Assembly (NCBI RefSeq): GCF_029892515.1
Contig: NZ_JARXVF010000001.1
Span: 186,001 to 250,000, forward strand
DNA: 64,000 nucleotides
Source: Pseudaminobacter soli (ex Li et al. 2025)
GTDB lineage: Bacteria > Pseudomonadota > Alphaproteobacteria > Rhizobiales > Rhizobiaceae
Direction of reading: 5' to 3'
Both the position numbers and the translations under genes were made by a program. Under the pieces are notes generated by a model. The model searched no databases, was not told the DNA's origin, and worked only from the letters and a program-made list of their open reading frames with translations. This document shows, in pieces, positions 32,700 to 43,090 of the stretch. How positions within the stretch are numbered: position 1 is the stretch's first letter; each line of letters opens with the position of its first letter.

Positions 32700-33509
32700 T
32701 CAGTAACCCGTTTTCCCGGAACCCTTGCGGGCCTGCGGCGCGCCGAGGGTGTCGCGCGCGGTCTTGAGCAGGCTTTCGGCGCCCAGCGAGATGTAGCGAT
32801 GCTCGGTGCCGAGCGCCAGGAAGCGGTAGCCCATCTCCACGAATCGGCCGCACATGCCGGCATCGACCACGAAGATGCCGGCATGCTTGCCTGCCACCTT
32901 CGCCCGGGCCGCGATACGCGCCAGCGTTTCCATCATGTCTTCAAGCGTCGCGTCCACGGTCTCTCCCTCGGTCCAGGCGATGGAAAAATCGGCCGGACCG
33001 ACGAAGATGCCGTCAATGCCGGGTGTCGCCAGAATGCCGTCGAGCACGTTTAGCGCTGCCCTGGTTTCGATCATGGCGAAGGACACAGTCGTCGCATTGC
33101 TCTCGCGCAGCCAGGCAACCGGATCCTTGCTGCCGTAGCGCGGTGCGGCGAAGGTCGGCCCCCAGGAGCGTTCGCCCACCGGCGGATACTTCATCGCGGC
33201 CGCAAAACGGCGCGCATCCTCTACCGAATTGACCATCGGCGCGATCACCGCCTCGGCGCCGAAGTCAAGCGCACGGCTGGCCATGTCGAAGCGACCGACC
33301 GGAATGCGCACCACCGGATGCTTGGCCGCACGAAGCACCGGCACGATGCTGCGCAGGATGCTGTCCTCGTGGTGCCCGCCATGCTGCATGTCGAGCGTGA
33401 CCGCATCAAAACCCTGGGCGGCCACGATCTCGACCGTCAGCGCGTCCGGTATGCCGGACCAGGCCGTGAGCAGCGTTTCACCGGCGTTCAGGCGGGATGC
33501 GATCGTCAT
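32700..33509 (-). CDS. HpcH/HpaI-family class II aldolase
   Basis: Protein of 269 aa with the HpcH/HpaI TIM-barrel: FDAVTLDMQHGGHHED (catalytic His and acid), VVRIPVGRFDMASRALDFGAEAVIAPMVNS, SFAMIETRAALNVLDGI with the metal-binding Glu, and GIDGIFVGPADFSIA with the metal Asp. It cleaves 2-keto-3-deoxy acids such as 4-hydroxy-2-oxo-heptanedioate, or runs the reverse aldol. The exact substrate is unknown. The ATG at 33509 has GAGGAG 8 nt upstream; a TTG two codons earlier is not needed. Confidence 0.92.
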   Translation of the reverse strand: MTIASRLNAGETLLTAWSGIPDALTVEIVAAQGFDAVTLDMQHGGHHEDSILRSIVPVLRAAKHPVVRIPVGRFDMASRALDFGAEAVIAPMVNSVEDARRFAAAMKYPPVGERSWGPTFAAPRYGSKDPVAWLRESNATTVSFAMIETRAALNVLDGILATPGIDGIFVGPADFSIAWTEGETVDATLEDMMETLARIAARAKVAGKHAGIFVVDAGMCGRFVEMGYRFLALGTEHRYISLGAESLLKTARDTLGAPQARKGSGKTGY

Positions 33510-33563
33510 GGGCAAGGCTCCTCGGATTTGCCGTCATCTGAACCGGAAACGACTGCCAAGGCA

Positions 33564-33592
33564 AAGAAAAACCGCCCGGCAAGCGGGCGGTT
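33564..33592 (-). terminator. Terminator of the DUF1476 gene
   Basis: A 9-bp perfect stem AACCGCCCG/CGGGCGGTT with a GCAAG loop. On the minus strand it is followed by TTTTCTTT, 24 bp after the DUF1476 stop. Confidence 0.85.
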
Positions 33593-33615
33593 CGTTGGTC
33601 CAGAGCGCAGGTCGC

Positions 33616-33936
33616 TCAGCTATTCTTGATCTGCTGGGCTGCGACGGCGAGCATTTCGTCCATCGTGCGGCGGATCTGATGATCCGACTGCTCAACGCCA
33701 GCCGCGTCGAAATCGCGGCGGATCTTGCGGAACACGTCGTGGTCGCCCGCTTCCTCGACGTCCGACATCACCACTTCCGTGGCATAGGCCTCGGCGTCGG
33801 GGCCGGTCTTGCCGAGCTTTTCAGCCGCCCAGAGGCCGAGCATCTTGTTGCGCCGGGCCATGGCCTTGAACCGCAATTCCTCGTCCATGACGAACTTCTT
33901 CTCGAAGCCCTCTTCGCGGTCCTTCATACTGGTCAT
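33616..33936 (-). CDS. DUF1476 protein, zeta-type F1-ATPase inhibitor
   Basis: Protein of 106 aa, all helical: TSMKDREEGFEKKFVMDEEL at the N-terminus, then RFKAMARRNKMLGLWAAEKLG and a C-terminal four-helix part (FRKIRRDFDAAGVEQSDHQIRRTMDEML). It matches the zeta subunit of Paracoccus, which blocks ATP hydrolysis by F1 through its N-terminal inhibitory segment. Such proteins are typical of alphaproteobacteria. The ATG at 33936 has GGAGG 8 nt upstream. It is divergent from purC, and a terminator follows. Confidence 0.9.
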   Translation of the reverse strand: MTSMKDREEGFEKKFVMDEELRFKAMARRNKMLGLWAAEKLGKTGPDAEAYATEVVMSDVEEAGDHDVFRKIRRDFDAAGVEQSDHQIRRTMDEMLAVAAQQIKNS

Positions 33937-34210
33937 ACGCAATTCCTCCGGATCAATGCCGATTCGCGACTGAGTATATGGGTTGGGCCAACACAAACCG
34001 AAAGCCGTTTGCCGGTCAATATAGGCACTACTATGCTGCACTGCGGCATTTTGCTTGCAAAAGCAGTTGATCGCGCAGAATTGCTCATTGAGCAAACGGC
34101 GCGTTTGGGATAGAGACCCCTTGAAACCCCATGAGCGCCGCGATCTTCGCGCGCGAGATGCCAGGGAGCGGCCTCCGTGCCGTCGGCCCTTGAACTCAGA
34201 GAACAATGAG
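33937..34210. other. Spacer between the zeta inhibitor and purC
   Basis: 274 bp holding the divergent promoters of the inhibitor and purC. An AT-rich stretch at 33970-34060 is the likeliest promoter area. I see no clear operator or leader ORF. Confidence 0.4.
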
Positions 34211-34978
34211 ATGAAAAATCGCCGCCGCATCTACGAAGGCAAGGCCAAGATCCTTTATGAAGGACCTGAGCCGGGCACTCTGATCCAGTTCTTCAAGGAT
34301 GACGCCACCGCCTTCAACAAGAAGAAGCACGACATCGTGGACGGCAAGGGCGTGCTCAACAACCGCATTTCCGAGCACATCTTCACCCATCTCAACCGGA
34401 TGGGCATTCCGACCCACTTCATCCGCCGCCTCAACATGCGCGAGCAGCTGATCAAGGAAGTCGAGATCATCCCGCTCGAGATCGTCGTGCGCAACATCGC
34501 CGCCGGCTCGCTGGCAAAGCGCCTCGGCATCGAGGAAGGCACCGTGCTGCCGCGCTCGATCATCGAGTTCTACTACAAGGCCGATGCGCTCGACGACCCG
34601 ATGGTGTCGGAAGAGCACATCACCGCCTTCGGCTGGGCAAGCCCGCAGGAAATCGATGACATCATGGCGCTCGCCATCCGCGTCAACGACTTCCTCTCCG
34701 GCCTGTTCCTCGGCGTCGGCATCCAGCTCGTCGACTTCAAGATCGAATGCGGCCGCCTGTTCGAGGGCGATATGATGCGCATCGTCGTCGCCGACGAGAT
34801 TTCGCCCGACAGCTGCCGTCTGTGGGACGTCAACACCCAGGACAAGCTCGACAAGGACCGCTTCCGCCGCGACATGGGCGGGCTCGTCGAAGCCTACCAG
34901 GAAGTGGCGCGCCGGCTCGGCATCATGAATGAAAACGAGCCGCCACGCCCCACCGGGCCGGTCCTCGTAAAGCACTGA
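34211..34978 (+). CDS. purC: Phosphoribosylaminoimidazole-succinocarboxamide synthase
   Basis: Protein of 255 aa with all SAICAR synthetase blocks: [64 protein letters not shown] and [13 protein letters not shown]. It adds aspartate to CAIR with ATP in purine synthesis. The ATG at 34211 fits the family N-terminus; the ribosome site is weak. It heads the purC-purS-ORF-purQ-lipoprotein-purL run. A hairpin separates it from purS. Confidence 0.97.
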   Translation: MKNRRRIYEGKAKILYEGPEPGTLIQFFKDDATAFNKKKHDIVDGKGVLNNRISEHIFTHLNRMGIPTHFIRRLNMREQLIKEVEIIPLEIVVRNIAAGSLAKRLGIEEGTVLPRSIIEFYYKADALDDPMVSEEHITAFGWASPQEIDDIMALAIRVNDFLSGLFLGVGIQLVDFKIECGRLFEGDMMRIVVADEISPDSCRLWDVNTQDKLDKDRFRRDMGGLVEAYQEVARRLGIMNENEPPRPTGPVLVKH

Positions 34979-34987
34979 ACCAAATCC

Positions 34988-35013
34988 TCGGGCGCGTTCA
35001 AAAACGCGCCCGA
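34988..35013 (+). terminator. Hairpin (attenuator-like) between purC and purS
   Basis: A perfect 11-bp stem TCGGGCGCGTT/AACGCGCCCGA with a CAAA loop, then ACAACTTTTAG. It starts 10 bp after the purC stop and 30 bp before the purS ATG. The short T-run suggests partial termination that could lower purSQL expression. Confidence 0.65.
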
Positions 35014-35042
35014 ACAACTTTTAGTCGACTTCTCGGAGTGAA

Positions 35043-35291
35043 ATGCCCGTGATCAAGGCCCGCGTAACCGTCACCCTCAAGAACGGCGTGCTCGACCCGC
35101 AAGGCAAGGCGATCGAACATGCACTCGACAGCCTCGGTTTCGACGGCGTGCATTCGGTGCGCCAGGGCAAGGTGTTCGACCTCGAGATCGAAGGCACCGA
35201 CCCCGCCAAGGCCGAAGCCGACCTCAAGGCCATGTGCGATAAGCTTCTGGCGAACACGGTCATCGAGAACTATAGTGTGTCCATAACCTGA
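35043..35291 (+). CDS. purS: Phosphoribosylformylglycinamidine synthase subunit PurS
   Basis: Protein of 82 aa, the normal size: IKARVTVTLKNGVLDPQGKAIEHALDSLG then VHSVRQGKVFDLEIEGTD and the final CDKLLANTVIENYSV. PurS links PurQ and PurL into the FGAM synthase complex and helps ammonia pass between them. The ATG has GGAG 5 nt upstream. It is followed after 20 bp by a small coiled-coil gene, then purQ. Confidence 0.97.
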   Translation: MPVIKARVTVTLKNGVLDPQGKAIEHALDSLGFDGVHSVRQGKVFDLEIEGTDPAKAEADLKAMCDKLLANTVIENYSVSIT

Positions 35292-35311
35292 GGTTGAAGC
35301 CGGAGGCGGCG

Positions 35312-35545
35312 GTGACAGAAGTCACAAATGACCTGATGTATGAATTGCTCAAGCGCATTCATTCAGATCTCTCCGAAGCGAGATTCGACCTCCAGGAGAT
35401 CAAGCGGCGAATGACTGGCGCGGAGGAAGCACTTGCAGGTGTGAACCGAAGGTTGGATCGCCACGAAGATCGCCTCGATCGCATAGAACGCCGTCTCGAA
35501 CTGCGCGAACTCGCCGAAACGCAAAGGCCTTACGAACCGAAATGA
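35312..35545 (+). CDS. Small coiled-coil protein inside the pur operon
   Basis: Protein of 77 aa starting at a GTG with GGAGG 6 nt upstream. It is charged and helical: [22 protein letters not shown] then [21 protein letters not shown], with heptad spacing of Leu, Val and Ile, so a dimeric coiled coil is likely. There is no signal or membrane segment. Its stop overlaps the purQ ATG (ATGA at 35542-35545), so purQ translation is coupled to it. I do not recognise a family. It could be a scaffold for the enzyme complex or an unrelated passenger. Confidence 0.8.
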   Translation: MTEVTNDLMYELLKRIHSDLSEARFDLQEIKRRMTGAEEALAGVNRRLDRHEDRLDRIERRLELRELAETQRPYEPK

Positions 35546-36210
35546 AATCTGCCGTCGTCGTCCTCCCCGGCCTCAATCGCGACCGCGACATGATCGCGGC
35601 GCTGACCAAGATTTCGGGCACCGCACCCGTCACCATCTGGCAGACTGACACCGAAATCCCCGATGTCGACCTGATCGTCATCCCCGGTGGCTTCTCCTAT
35701 GGCGACTACCTGCGCTGCGGCGCCATCGCAGCCCGCATGCCGGTCATGCGCGCCGTGGCCGAAAAGGCAGCTAAGGGCGTTCAGGTCATCGGCGTGTGCA
35801 ACGGCTTCCAGATCCTGGTCGAATCCGGCCTGCTGCCGGGCGCCCTGATGCGCAACACATCGCTGAAATTCGTCTGCCGCGAGGTGAAGCTGCAGGTGGC
35901 CAATGCCAACACCGCCTTCACCCATCGCTACCAGCCGGGCCAGATCATCCGCTGCCCGGTCGCGCACCATGACGGCAACTATTTTGCCGATGCCGAGACG
36001 CTGGCGCGCATCGAGGGCCAGGGCCAGGTGGTATTTCGCTATGCCGAAGGCACCAACCCCAACGGCTCGATCAACGACATTGCCGGCATCGTCAACGACA
36101 AGGGCAACGTGCTCGGCCTGATGCCGCATCCCGAAAACCTGATCGAACCGGCCCATGGCGGCATCGATGGGCGCGGGCTTTTCGAGAGCGCGCTTGGCGT
36201 GGCGGCCTGA
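35542..36210 (+). CDS. purQ: Phosphoribosylformylglycinamidine synthase subunit PurQ
   Basis: Protein of 222 aa, a class I glutamine amidotransferase. The nucleophile is C86 in GVCNGFQIL, with H196 and E198 in MPHPENL. It releases ammonia from glutamine for PurL. It is translationally coupled to the coiled-coil gene before it. The small lipoprotein gene follows 60 bp later, then purL. Confidence 0.97.
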   Translation: MKSAVVVLPGLNRDRDMIAALTKISGTAPVTIWQTDTEIPDVDLIVIPGGFSYGDYLRCGAIAARMPVMRAVAEKAAKGVQVIGVCNGFQILVESGLLPGALMRNTSLKFVCREVKLQVANANTAFTHRYQPGQIIRCPVAHHDGNYFADAETLARIEGQGQVVFRYAEGTNPNGSINDIAGIVNDKGNVLGLMPHPENLIEPAHGGIDGRGLFESALGVAA

Positions 36211-36270
36211 ACGGCTCAGAAAAATCCCACCGACCGCAACCCAGAGATTTGAAAAGGCGAATGTCGCGGC

Positions 36271-36684
36271 ATGAAGAAGCTTTGCATGGTTTCCGCAGTG
36301 TTTTCGGCGCTGCTTGCGCTTGGCGCTTGCCAGTCCGGCTCCAAGCCTTCGAGCCCGACTGCTGGCTCGGGCAAGAGCGCATCGCTGAGGACCATGGAGC
36401 AGGTGGCGATTGCCGCGCACAAGTGCTGGTTCGCCAGCAAGGACCCAGCCTTCAGGCAATATCGCATGGCCAATGAGCTGAACGCCTTCGGCGGCACGCC
36501 ACGCTTCCTGCTGGTTCCGGCCAAGAACTATGGCGGCCTGCCGCTGCTGGTCGTGCAGGCGCGCGGCAATTCGAGCCGCCTCGAGCATTTTGGCCCGCTG
36601 ACGAGCGAGCCGCTCGGCGCGCGTATCAATGCCGATCTCGACCGCTGGGCAAGGGGCAGGAGCGACTGCGGCAGCGCGGCCTGA
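36271..36684 (+). CDS. Small predicted lipoprotein between purQ and purL
   Basis: Protein of 137 aa with a lipoprotein signal (MKKLCMVSAVFSALLALGAC, lipobox LGAC with the lipid Cys at 20). A Ser/Gly/Pro-rich linker and an 85-residue domain follow (TMEQVAIAAHKCWFASKDPAF, RQYRMANELNAFGG, LLVVQARGNSSRLEHFGPL). Two Cys, in KCWF and SDCGS, could form a disulfide. It is predicted to sit in the periplasm or on a membrane. I do not recognise a family. It is placed in the pur run with gaps of 60 and 155 bp, so it may have its own promoter. Confidence 0.8.
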   Translation: MKKLCMVSAVFSALLALGACQSGSKPSSPTAGSGKSASLRTMEQVAIAAHKCWFASKDPAFRQYRMANELNAFGGTPRFLLVPAKNYGGLPLLVVQARGNSSRLEHFGPLTSEPLGARINADLDRWARGRSDCGSAA

Positions 36685-36839
36685 CCGGATGGGCAAGGGA
36701 CTGAAAAAAGCGGAGAGGTCCCCTGCCCGCACTATGACACCGCTATCTTGTGCCATGCGTCATCGCAATCCTTGCAGACCTTGGCATTTCACGCTTTAGA
36801 AATGTTCCGAAGCCGAACTGACGGAAAAGGCCCGATCCC

Positions 36840-39056
<2,217 letters not shown>

Positions 39057-39065
39057 TCGTCAAAG

Positions 39066-39093
39066 GGCGATGTTCCTCACTCTGAACATCGCC
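39066..39093. terminator. Hairpin after purL
   Basis: A perfect 10-bp stem GGCGATGTTC/GAACATCGCC with an 8-nt loop, 9 bp after the purL stop. No T-run follows, so this may be an RNA-stability element rather than a terminator. Confidence 0.45.
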
Positions 39094-39129
39094 TGACGAT
39101 TGACCTCGCTCTGCGCAACGGCCATATCT

Positions 39130-39155
39130 GAAGGAGTGAGATTGGAGACTCCTTC
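39130..39155 (+). promoter_or_regulatory. Hairpin abutting the bolA start codon
   Basis: Inverted repeat GAAGGAGT/ACTCCTTC (39130-39137, 39148-39155) ends directly before the bolA ATG at 39156. The loop GAGATTGGAG holds a GGAG Shine-Dalgarno sequence 8 nt from the ATG. Folding would alter access to the start, so translational control is possible. Confidence 0.5.
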
Positions 39156-39389
39156 ATGGCAATGGACGCACGCGACATCGAAAAGCTGATCAAGGACGGC
39201 ATTCCCGATGCCAAGGTCACGATCCGCGACCTTGCCGGCGATGGCGACCATTATGCTGCCGAGGTCGTGGCCGAAAGCTTCCGCGGCAAGAGCCGCGTCC
39301 AGCAGCACCAGATGGTCTATGAGGCCCTGAAAGGCAACATGGGCGGCGTGCTGCACGCGCTGGCCCTGCAGACCAGCGCCCCGGACTGA
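39156..39389 (+). CDS. bolA: BolA family protein (IbaG/YrbA-like)
   Basis: Protein of 77 aa with the BolA fold: DIEKLIKDGIPDAKVTIRDLAGDGDHYAAEVV then the SFRGKSRVQQHQMVYEAL helix with the conserved His. BolA proteins of this short type pair with CGFS monothiol glutaredoxins to bind [2Fe-2S] clusters and take part in iron homeostasis. The gene grxD lies 1 kb downstream on the same strand, which supports that pairing. A hairpin borders the start. Confidence 0.93.
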   Translation: MAMDARDIEKLIKDGIPDAKVTIRDLAGDGDHYAAEVVAESFRGKSRVQQHQMVYEALKGNMGGVLHALALQTSAPD

Positions 39390-39459
39390 GCCGAGAGCGT
39401 TTCAGCCGGCCGATCGCCGGAGCCAATTTGGCTCCGGACTGAGCAACTCGGTCGTGCGA

Positions 39460-40293
39460 CTACGGCTGCGTCTTTGCAAACACCGCCAATATCGGCCCCA
39501 CGGGGCTGGCGCCGCCGATGATCATGTCCTTGCCGTTCGACAAGGCCGAGATCGCGCCGTCGAAATAAAGCGCGTTCGGGCATTGCAACCCATCGCGGAA
39601 CAGGCGGCCGAAACTGCCGAAGCTGACCGGCTGGCGGGAGATCGCCAGCACCACAGTGTGCGGATCGCGCACACCCACGCCGTTGCGGATGTAGCGCGAC
39701 GTGCCGTTCTCCTCGAAACGGGGATGCAACCGGCCGTCGATGACCAGCAGCGGGCCGGACTGAGTGGCGAAGGCGTCCACGGGCGGTGCCGCGGCATAGG
39801 CAGCCGATTCGGTGATCGCGGCGGTTCCATTGGCGCGAATGCTGAAGACGCCATTCGGCTTCATGAAGAAATTGCCGATGCCGCTTGCCAGTTCGATCGG
39901 GCTGGTCTGCCGGCCGTCCTCGACCAGCAGGCCGACTGCGGACAAATCTTCGTGATACATGCCCGCATTCATCGACAGGACCGGCTGCCTGCCCTGCCCG
40001 CTCATTGCCGCATCGAAGTTCTTTAGCGCGCGGTAGGGCTTGCCGTCGGCGTCCTTGTGGAACAGGCCGATATCGTAGCTGCGCAGATCGATCTCGCAGA
40101 CGATATGGTCGGTGCCTTCGAAGCTGAGATCGCGGCAGGGCGCCGGAAGTGCTACCGCAACTAGGGGCGCGACGACCGGGCGTACGGGCTTGCGCTTCGG
40201 CCAGAAGGCGACCGCGGCAATGCATCCCAGAACGACCAGCGCAGTCGCGAGGATCGTCGAACCTTTGATGAGGCGTGAGGTGGTGCGGAGCAA
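39460..40293 (-). CDS. Phosphodiester glycosidase family (DUF2233) membrane-anchored protein
   Basis: Protein of about 277 aa. An N-terminal hydrophobic helix (STILATALVVLGCIAAVAF) anchors it, with the rest periplasmic. The DUF2233/NAGPA-like domain shows PVLSMNAGMYHEDLSAVGLLVEDG, NFFMKPNGVF, GPLLVIDGRLHPRF, GVGVRDPHTVVLAIS and CPNALYFDG. Related proteins remove GlcNAc from phosphodiester-linked sugars. The start is a TTG with GGGAA close upstream; no ATG fits. It lies opposite to, and between, bolA and grxD. Confidence 0.85.
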   Translation of the reverse strand: MLRTTSRLIKGSTILATALVVLGCIAAVAFWPKRKPVRPVVAPLVAVALPAPCRDLSFEGTDHIVCEIDLRSYDIGLFHKDADGKPYRALKNFDAAMSGQGRQPVLSMNAGMYHEDLSAVGLLVEDGRQTSPIELASGIGNFFMKPNGVFSIRANGTAAITESAAYAAAPPVDAFATQSGPLLVIDGRLHPRFEENGTSRYIRNGVGVRDPHTVVLAISRQPVSFGSFGRLFRDGLQCPNALYFDGAISALSNGKDMIIGGASPVGPILAVFAKTQP

Positions 40294-40429
40294 GGTTTTC
40301 CCGTCGGTTTTCGCGTTGCCGCCGTTTCCGCCATTGTCAGGGGTCGACCTTGTCTCACCCGGTCAATGAGGTTATTTGAAGAACGAATATCACGGCCCAG
40401 CGCGTGCGGGCGATGAAAGGCAGATCATT

Positions 40430-40762
40430 ATGAGCGCTATCAAGGATTTCATCGACAACGAGGTCAAGAACAACGACGTCGTCCTGTTCATGAAGGGCAC
40501 CCCCGGCTTCCCGCAGTGCGGTTTCTCCGGCCAGGTCGTCCAGATTCTCGACTATGTCGGCGTGGACTACAAGGGCATCGACGTGCTGACCTCGATGGAG
40601 CTGCGCCAGGGCATCAAGGACTATTCGAACTGGCCGACCATCCCGCAGCTCTATGTGAAGGGCGAGTTCATCGGCGGTTGCGACATCATCCGCGAAATGT
40701 TCCAGGCCGGCGAATTGCAGGCCCTATTTGAAGGCAAGGGCGTAACCACACGGGCCGCCTGA
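40430..40762 (+). CDS. grxD: Monothiol glutaredoxin (Grx4/GrxD family)
   Basis: Protein of 110 aa with the CGFS active site at C30 (FPQCGFS), the [17 protein letters not shown] substrate-binding loop and a normal length. It binds a bridging [2Fe-2S] cluster with glutathione and acts with BolA proteins in cluster delivery and iron sensing. The ATG at 40430 has AAAGG 10 nt upstream. A GC-rich terminator follows. It is near bolA, as in many alphaproteobacteria. Confidence 0.96.
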   Translation: MSAIKDFIDNEVKNNDVVLFMKGTPGFPQCGFSGQVVQILDYVGVDYKGIDVLTSMELRQGIKDYSNWPTIPQLYVKGEFIGGCDIIREMFQAGELQALFEGKGVTTRAA

Positions 40763-40811
40763 TAGCCTGACAAGCAATAACCGTTCCGGCATCTCGTCGG
40801 GACTTCCAGCG

Positions 40812-40840
40812 AAGGCGCCGGCCGTTCCGGCGCCTTATTT
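40812..40840 (+). terminator. Terminator after grxD
   Basis: A 10-bp perfect stem AAGGCGCCGG/CCGGCGCCTT with a CCGTT loop, followed by ATTT. It is 49 bp after the grxD stop and 20 bp before the next ATG. Confidence 0.75.
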
Positions 40841-40860
40841 GGCGTTTCGACGGGGTCAGA

Positions 40861-42105
40861 ATGGACGCTTCGACAGCAGTATCTGAAACGCGCCTCAAAG
40901 GCGTAGGCAAGTTCGAGTTCATCGCCATGATGGCGATGCTCATGGCACTCAACGCGCTGGCCATCGACATGATGTTGCCCGGCCTGCAGCAGATCGGCGC
41001 CAGTCTCGGCGTCGAGAACGAAAACCACCGGCAATATGTGATCTCGGCCTATCTGCTGGGCTTTGCATTCGCACAGCTGGCCTACGGCCCGCTGGCGGAT
41101 CGCTTCGGGCGCCGCCCGCCGCTGCTGCTCGGCATCTCCATCTATGTGCTGGCCGCGGGTGCTGCGATGTTCGTGCCTTCGTTCGGCGCCTTGCTTGCCA
41201 TGCGCTTCGTGCATGGCATCGGCTCGGCCGCTACGCGCGTCATCAGCGTGTCAATCATCCGCGACGTCTTCGGCGGCCGCAGAATGGCCGAGGTGATGTC
41301 ACTGGTCATGATGGTGTTCATGATCGTGCCGGTGATCGCGCCGGGCGTCGGACAGGTCGTCATGATTTTTGGCGAATGGCACCTCATCTTCGGCTTCATG
41401 GCTGTGATGGCCCTTCTCGCCGGCATCTGGATCTGGGTGCGCCTGCCCGAAACGCTCGACCCGGCCGACAAACGGCCGTTCACACCGATGACTATCCTGC
41501 GCGGCTTCGGCATCGTGCTCAGCAACCGGGTTGCGCTTTGCTACACGCTCGCCAGTTCCATCGTGTTCGGCGCGCTGTTCGGCTTCATCAACTCCGCGCA
41601 GCAGATCTATGTCGGCATCTATGATCTGGGCACCATGTTCCCGGTGGTGTTCGCGGGCGTTGCCATGTTCATGGCGCTGTCGTCGTTCCTGAATTCGCGC
41701 CTGGTCGGTCGTTTCGGCATGCGCCGTCTGTCACATGGCGCGCTCATCGGCTTCATGACGGTGAGCTTCATCTGGTTCACGCTGTCGCTGATGCTGGGCT
41801 ACCTGCCCTTCCCGCTCTTCCTGGCGCTTTTCGCGCTGGCGATGTTCCAGTTCGGCCTCATCGGCTCGAACTTCAACGCGCTGGCCATGGAGCCGCTGGG
41901 CCACGTCGCCGGCACGGCATCGTCGGTGCTGGGCTTCATGGGCACGGCTTGCGGCGGCGCCATCGGCGCGCTGATCGGCCAGTCGTTCGACGGCACGACC
42001 ACCCCGCTGGCCATCGGCTACTTCACCGTGTCGGTGGTCGGGCTGGTCTTCGTGCTGATTGCGGAGAAGGGCCGGCTGTTCCAGCCGCACAACAAGCCGG
42101 TCTAG
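40861..42105 (+). CDS. MFS multidrug transporter, Bcr/CflA family
   Basis: Protein of 414 aa with twelve predicted membrane helices. Marks of the Bcr/CflA group are ALAIDMMLPGLQQIGASLGV in helix 1, the loop GPLADRFGRRPPLLLG, and the antiporter-like RFVHGIGSAATRV and IAPGVGQ in helix 5. It probably exports drugs or metabolites using protons. The substrate is unknown. It ends one base before the convergent ttcA stop. Confidence 0.92.
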   Translation: MDASTAVSETRLKGVGKFEFIAMMAMLMALNALAIDMMLPGLQQIGASLGVENENHRQYVISAYLLGFAFAQLAYGPLADRFGRRPPLLLGISIYVLAAGAAMFVPSFGALLAMRFVHGIGSAATRVISVSIIRDVFGGRRMAEVMSLVMMVFMIVPVIAPGVGQVVMIFGEWHLIFGFMAVMALLAGIWIWVRLPETLDPADKRPFTPMTILRGFGIVLSNRVALCYTLASSIVFGALFGFINSAQQIYVGIYDLGTMFPVVFAGVAMFMALSSFLNSRLVGRFGMRRLSHGALIGFMTVSFIWFTLSLMLGYLPFPLFLALFALAMFQFGLIGSNFNALAMEPLGHVAGTASSVLGFMGTACGGAIGALIGQSFDGTTTPLAIGYFTVSVVGLVFVLIAEKGRLFQPHNKPV

Positions 42106-42106
42106 G

Positions 42107-42964
42107 TCAGGCGCTTTCCGGCGCCATCAGCCCTGCGAAATCGAACAGGTTGCGGTCGAGCAGATGGCTCGGCCGCACATTGGTCAGCGCGCGGATCATG
42201 GTGTCCTTGCGGCCGGGCATGCGCCGCTCGATATCGTCCAACATCGCCTTCATGGCGTTGCGCTGCAGGCCTTCCTGGCTGCCGCAGAGGTCGCAGGGGA
42301 TGATCGGAAACTGCATCGCCTCGGCGAACTTCTCCATGTCAGCTTCCGCGCAATAGCTCAGCGGACGCAGCACCAGCATGTCGCCCTCGTCGTTGAGCAG
42401 CTTGGGCGGCATGGCGGCGAGCCGGCCGCCGTGGAAGAGGTTCATGAAGAAGGTTTCGAGAATGTCCTCGCGGTGGTGCCCGAGCACGAGCGCCGAGCAG
42501 CCCTCCTCGCGCGCGACGCGATAAAGGTGGCCGCGCCGCAGGCGCGAGCAGAGCGAGCAGTAAGTCTTGCCCTCGTCGATCTTGTCGGTGACGATCGAAT
42601 AGGTGTCCTGGTACTCGATGCGGTACTCAATGCCGTGCTTGTTCAAAAAGTCCGGCAGGATGTGCTTTGGAAAGTTCGGCTGGCCCTGGTCGAGATTGCA
42701 GACCAGAAGATCCACCGGCAGGAAGCCGCGCCACTTCAGGTCGAGCAGTAACGCCAGCAAGCCATAAGAATCCTTGCCGCCCGATAGCGCCACCAACCAG
42801 CGTTCGCCGGACTTGATCATGGAAAAGTCGTCCAGCGCCTGCCGCGTCTGGCGCAGCAGCCGCTTGCGCAGCTTGTTGAACTCCACGCCCGAGGGCGTGT
42901 CGCGGAACATGGGGTGGCAGGCATCGCCTTCCAGATCGGTGATAGGTTCCGGCATCACGTTCAT
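42107..42964 (-). CDS. ttcA: tRNA 2-thiocytidine biosynthesis protein TtcA
   Basis: Protein of 285 aa with the PP-loop LSGGKDS (ending at residue 66) and two CxxC motifs, C136-C139 (YCSLC) and C224-C227 (CDLC), three of whose Cys hold a [4Fe-4S] cluster. It thiolates cytidine 32 in some tRNAs with ATP and a sulfur donor. Two ATG codons lie at the start (MNVMPEP); either may be used. It converges on the MFS gene with one base between the stops. Confidence 0.96.
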   Translation of the reverse strand: MNVMPEPITDLEGDACHPMFRDTPSGVEFNKLRKRLLRQTRQALDDFSMIKSGERWLVALSGGKDSYGLLALLLDLKWRGFLPVDLLVCNLDQGQPNFPKHILPDFLNKHGIEYRIEYQDTYSIVTDKIDEGKTYCSLCSRLRRGHLYRVAREEGCSALVLGHHREDILETFFMNLFHGGRLAAMPPKLLNDEGDMLVLRPLSYCAEADMEKFAEAMQFPIIPCDLCGSQEGLQRNAMKAMLDDIERRMPGRKDTMIRALTNVRPSHLLDRNLFDFAGLMAPESA

Positions 42965-43033
42965 GGCGGTTTATTCCTGCTCGGTCGGTTTATGAGCCCG
43001 AATTAGAACAACGCCCGGCAGAGGGCAACGGGC

Positions 43034-43063
43034 AAAGAAAAGGCCGCCTCGAGGGCGGCCTTT
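43034..43063 (-). terminator. Terminator of rpsD
   Basis: A 10-bp stem AAAGGCCGCC/GGCGGCCTTT; the minus strand continues into TTCTTTGCC. It lies 28 bp after the rpsD stop. Confidence 0.85.
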
Positions 43064-43090
43064 CCGATAAATTCGAATTTCGCGGCCAAA

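Noticed and set aside
35530-36756. A 408-codon open frame antisense to purQ and the lipoprotein gene
   Set aside because: purQ is certain and this frame has no domain or start signal.
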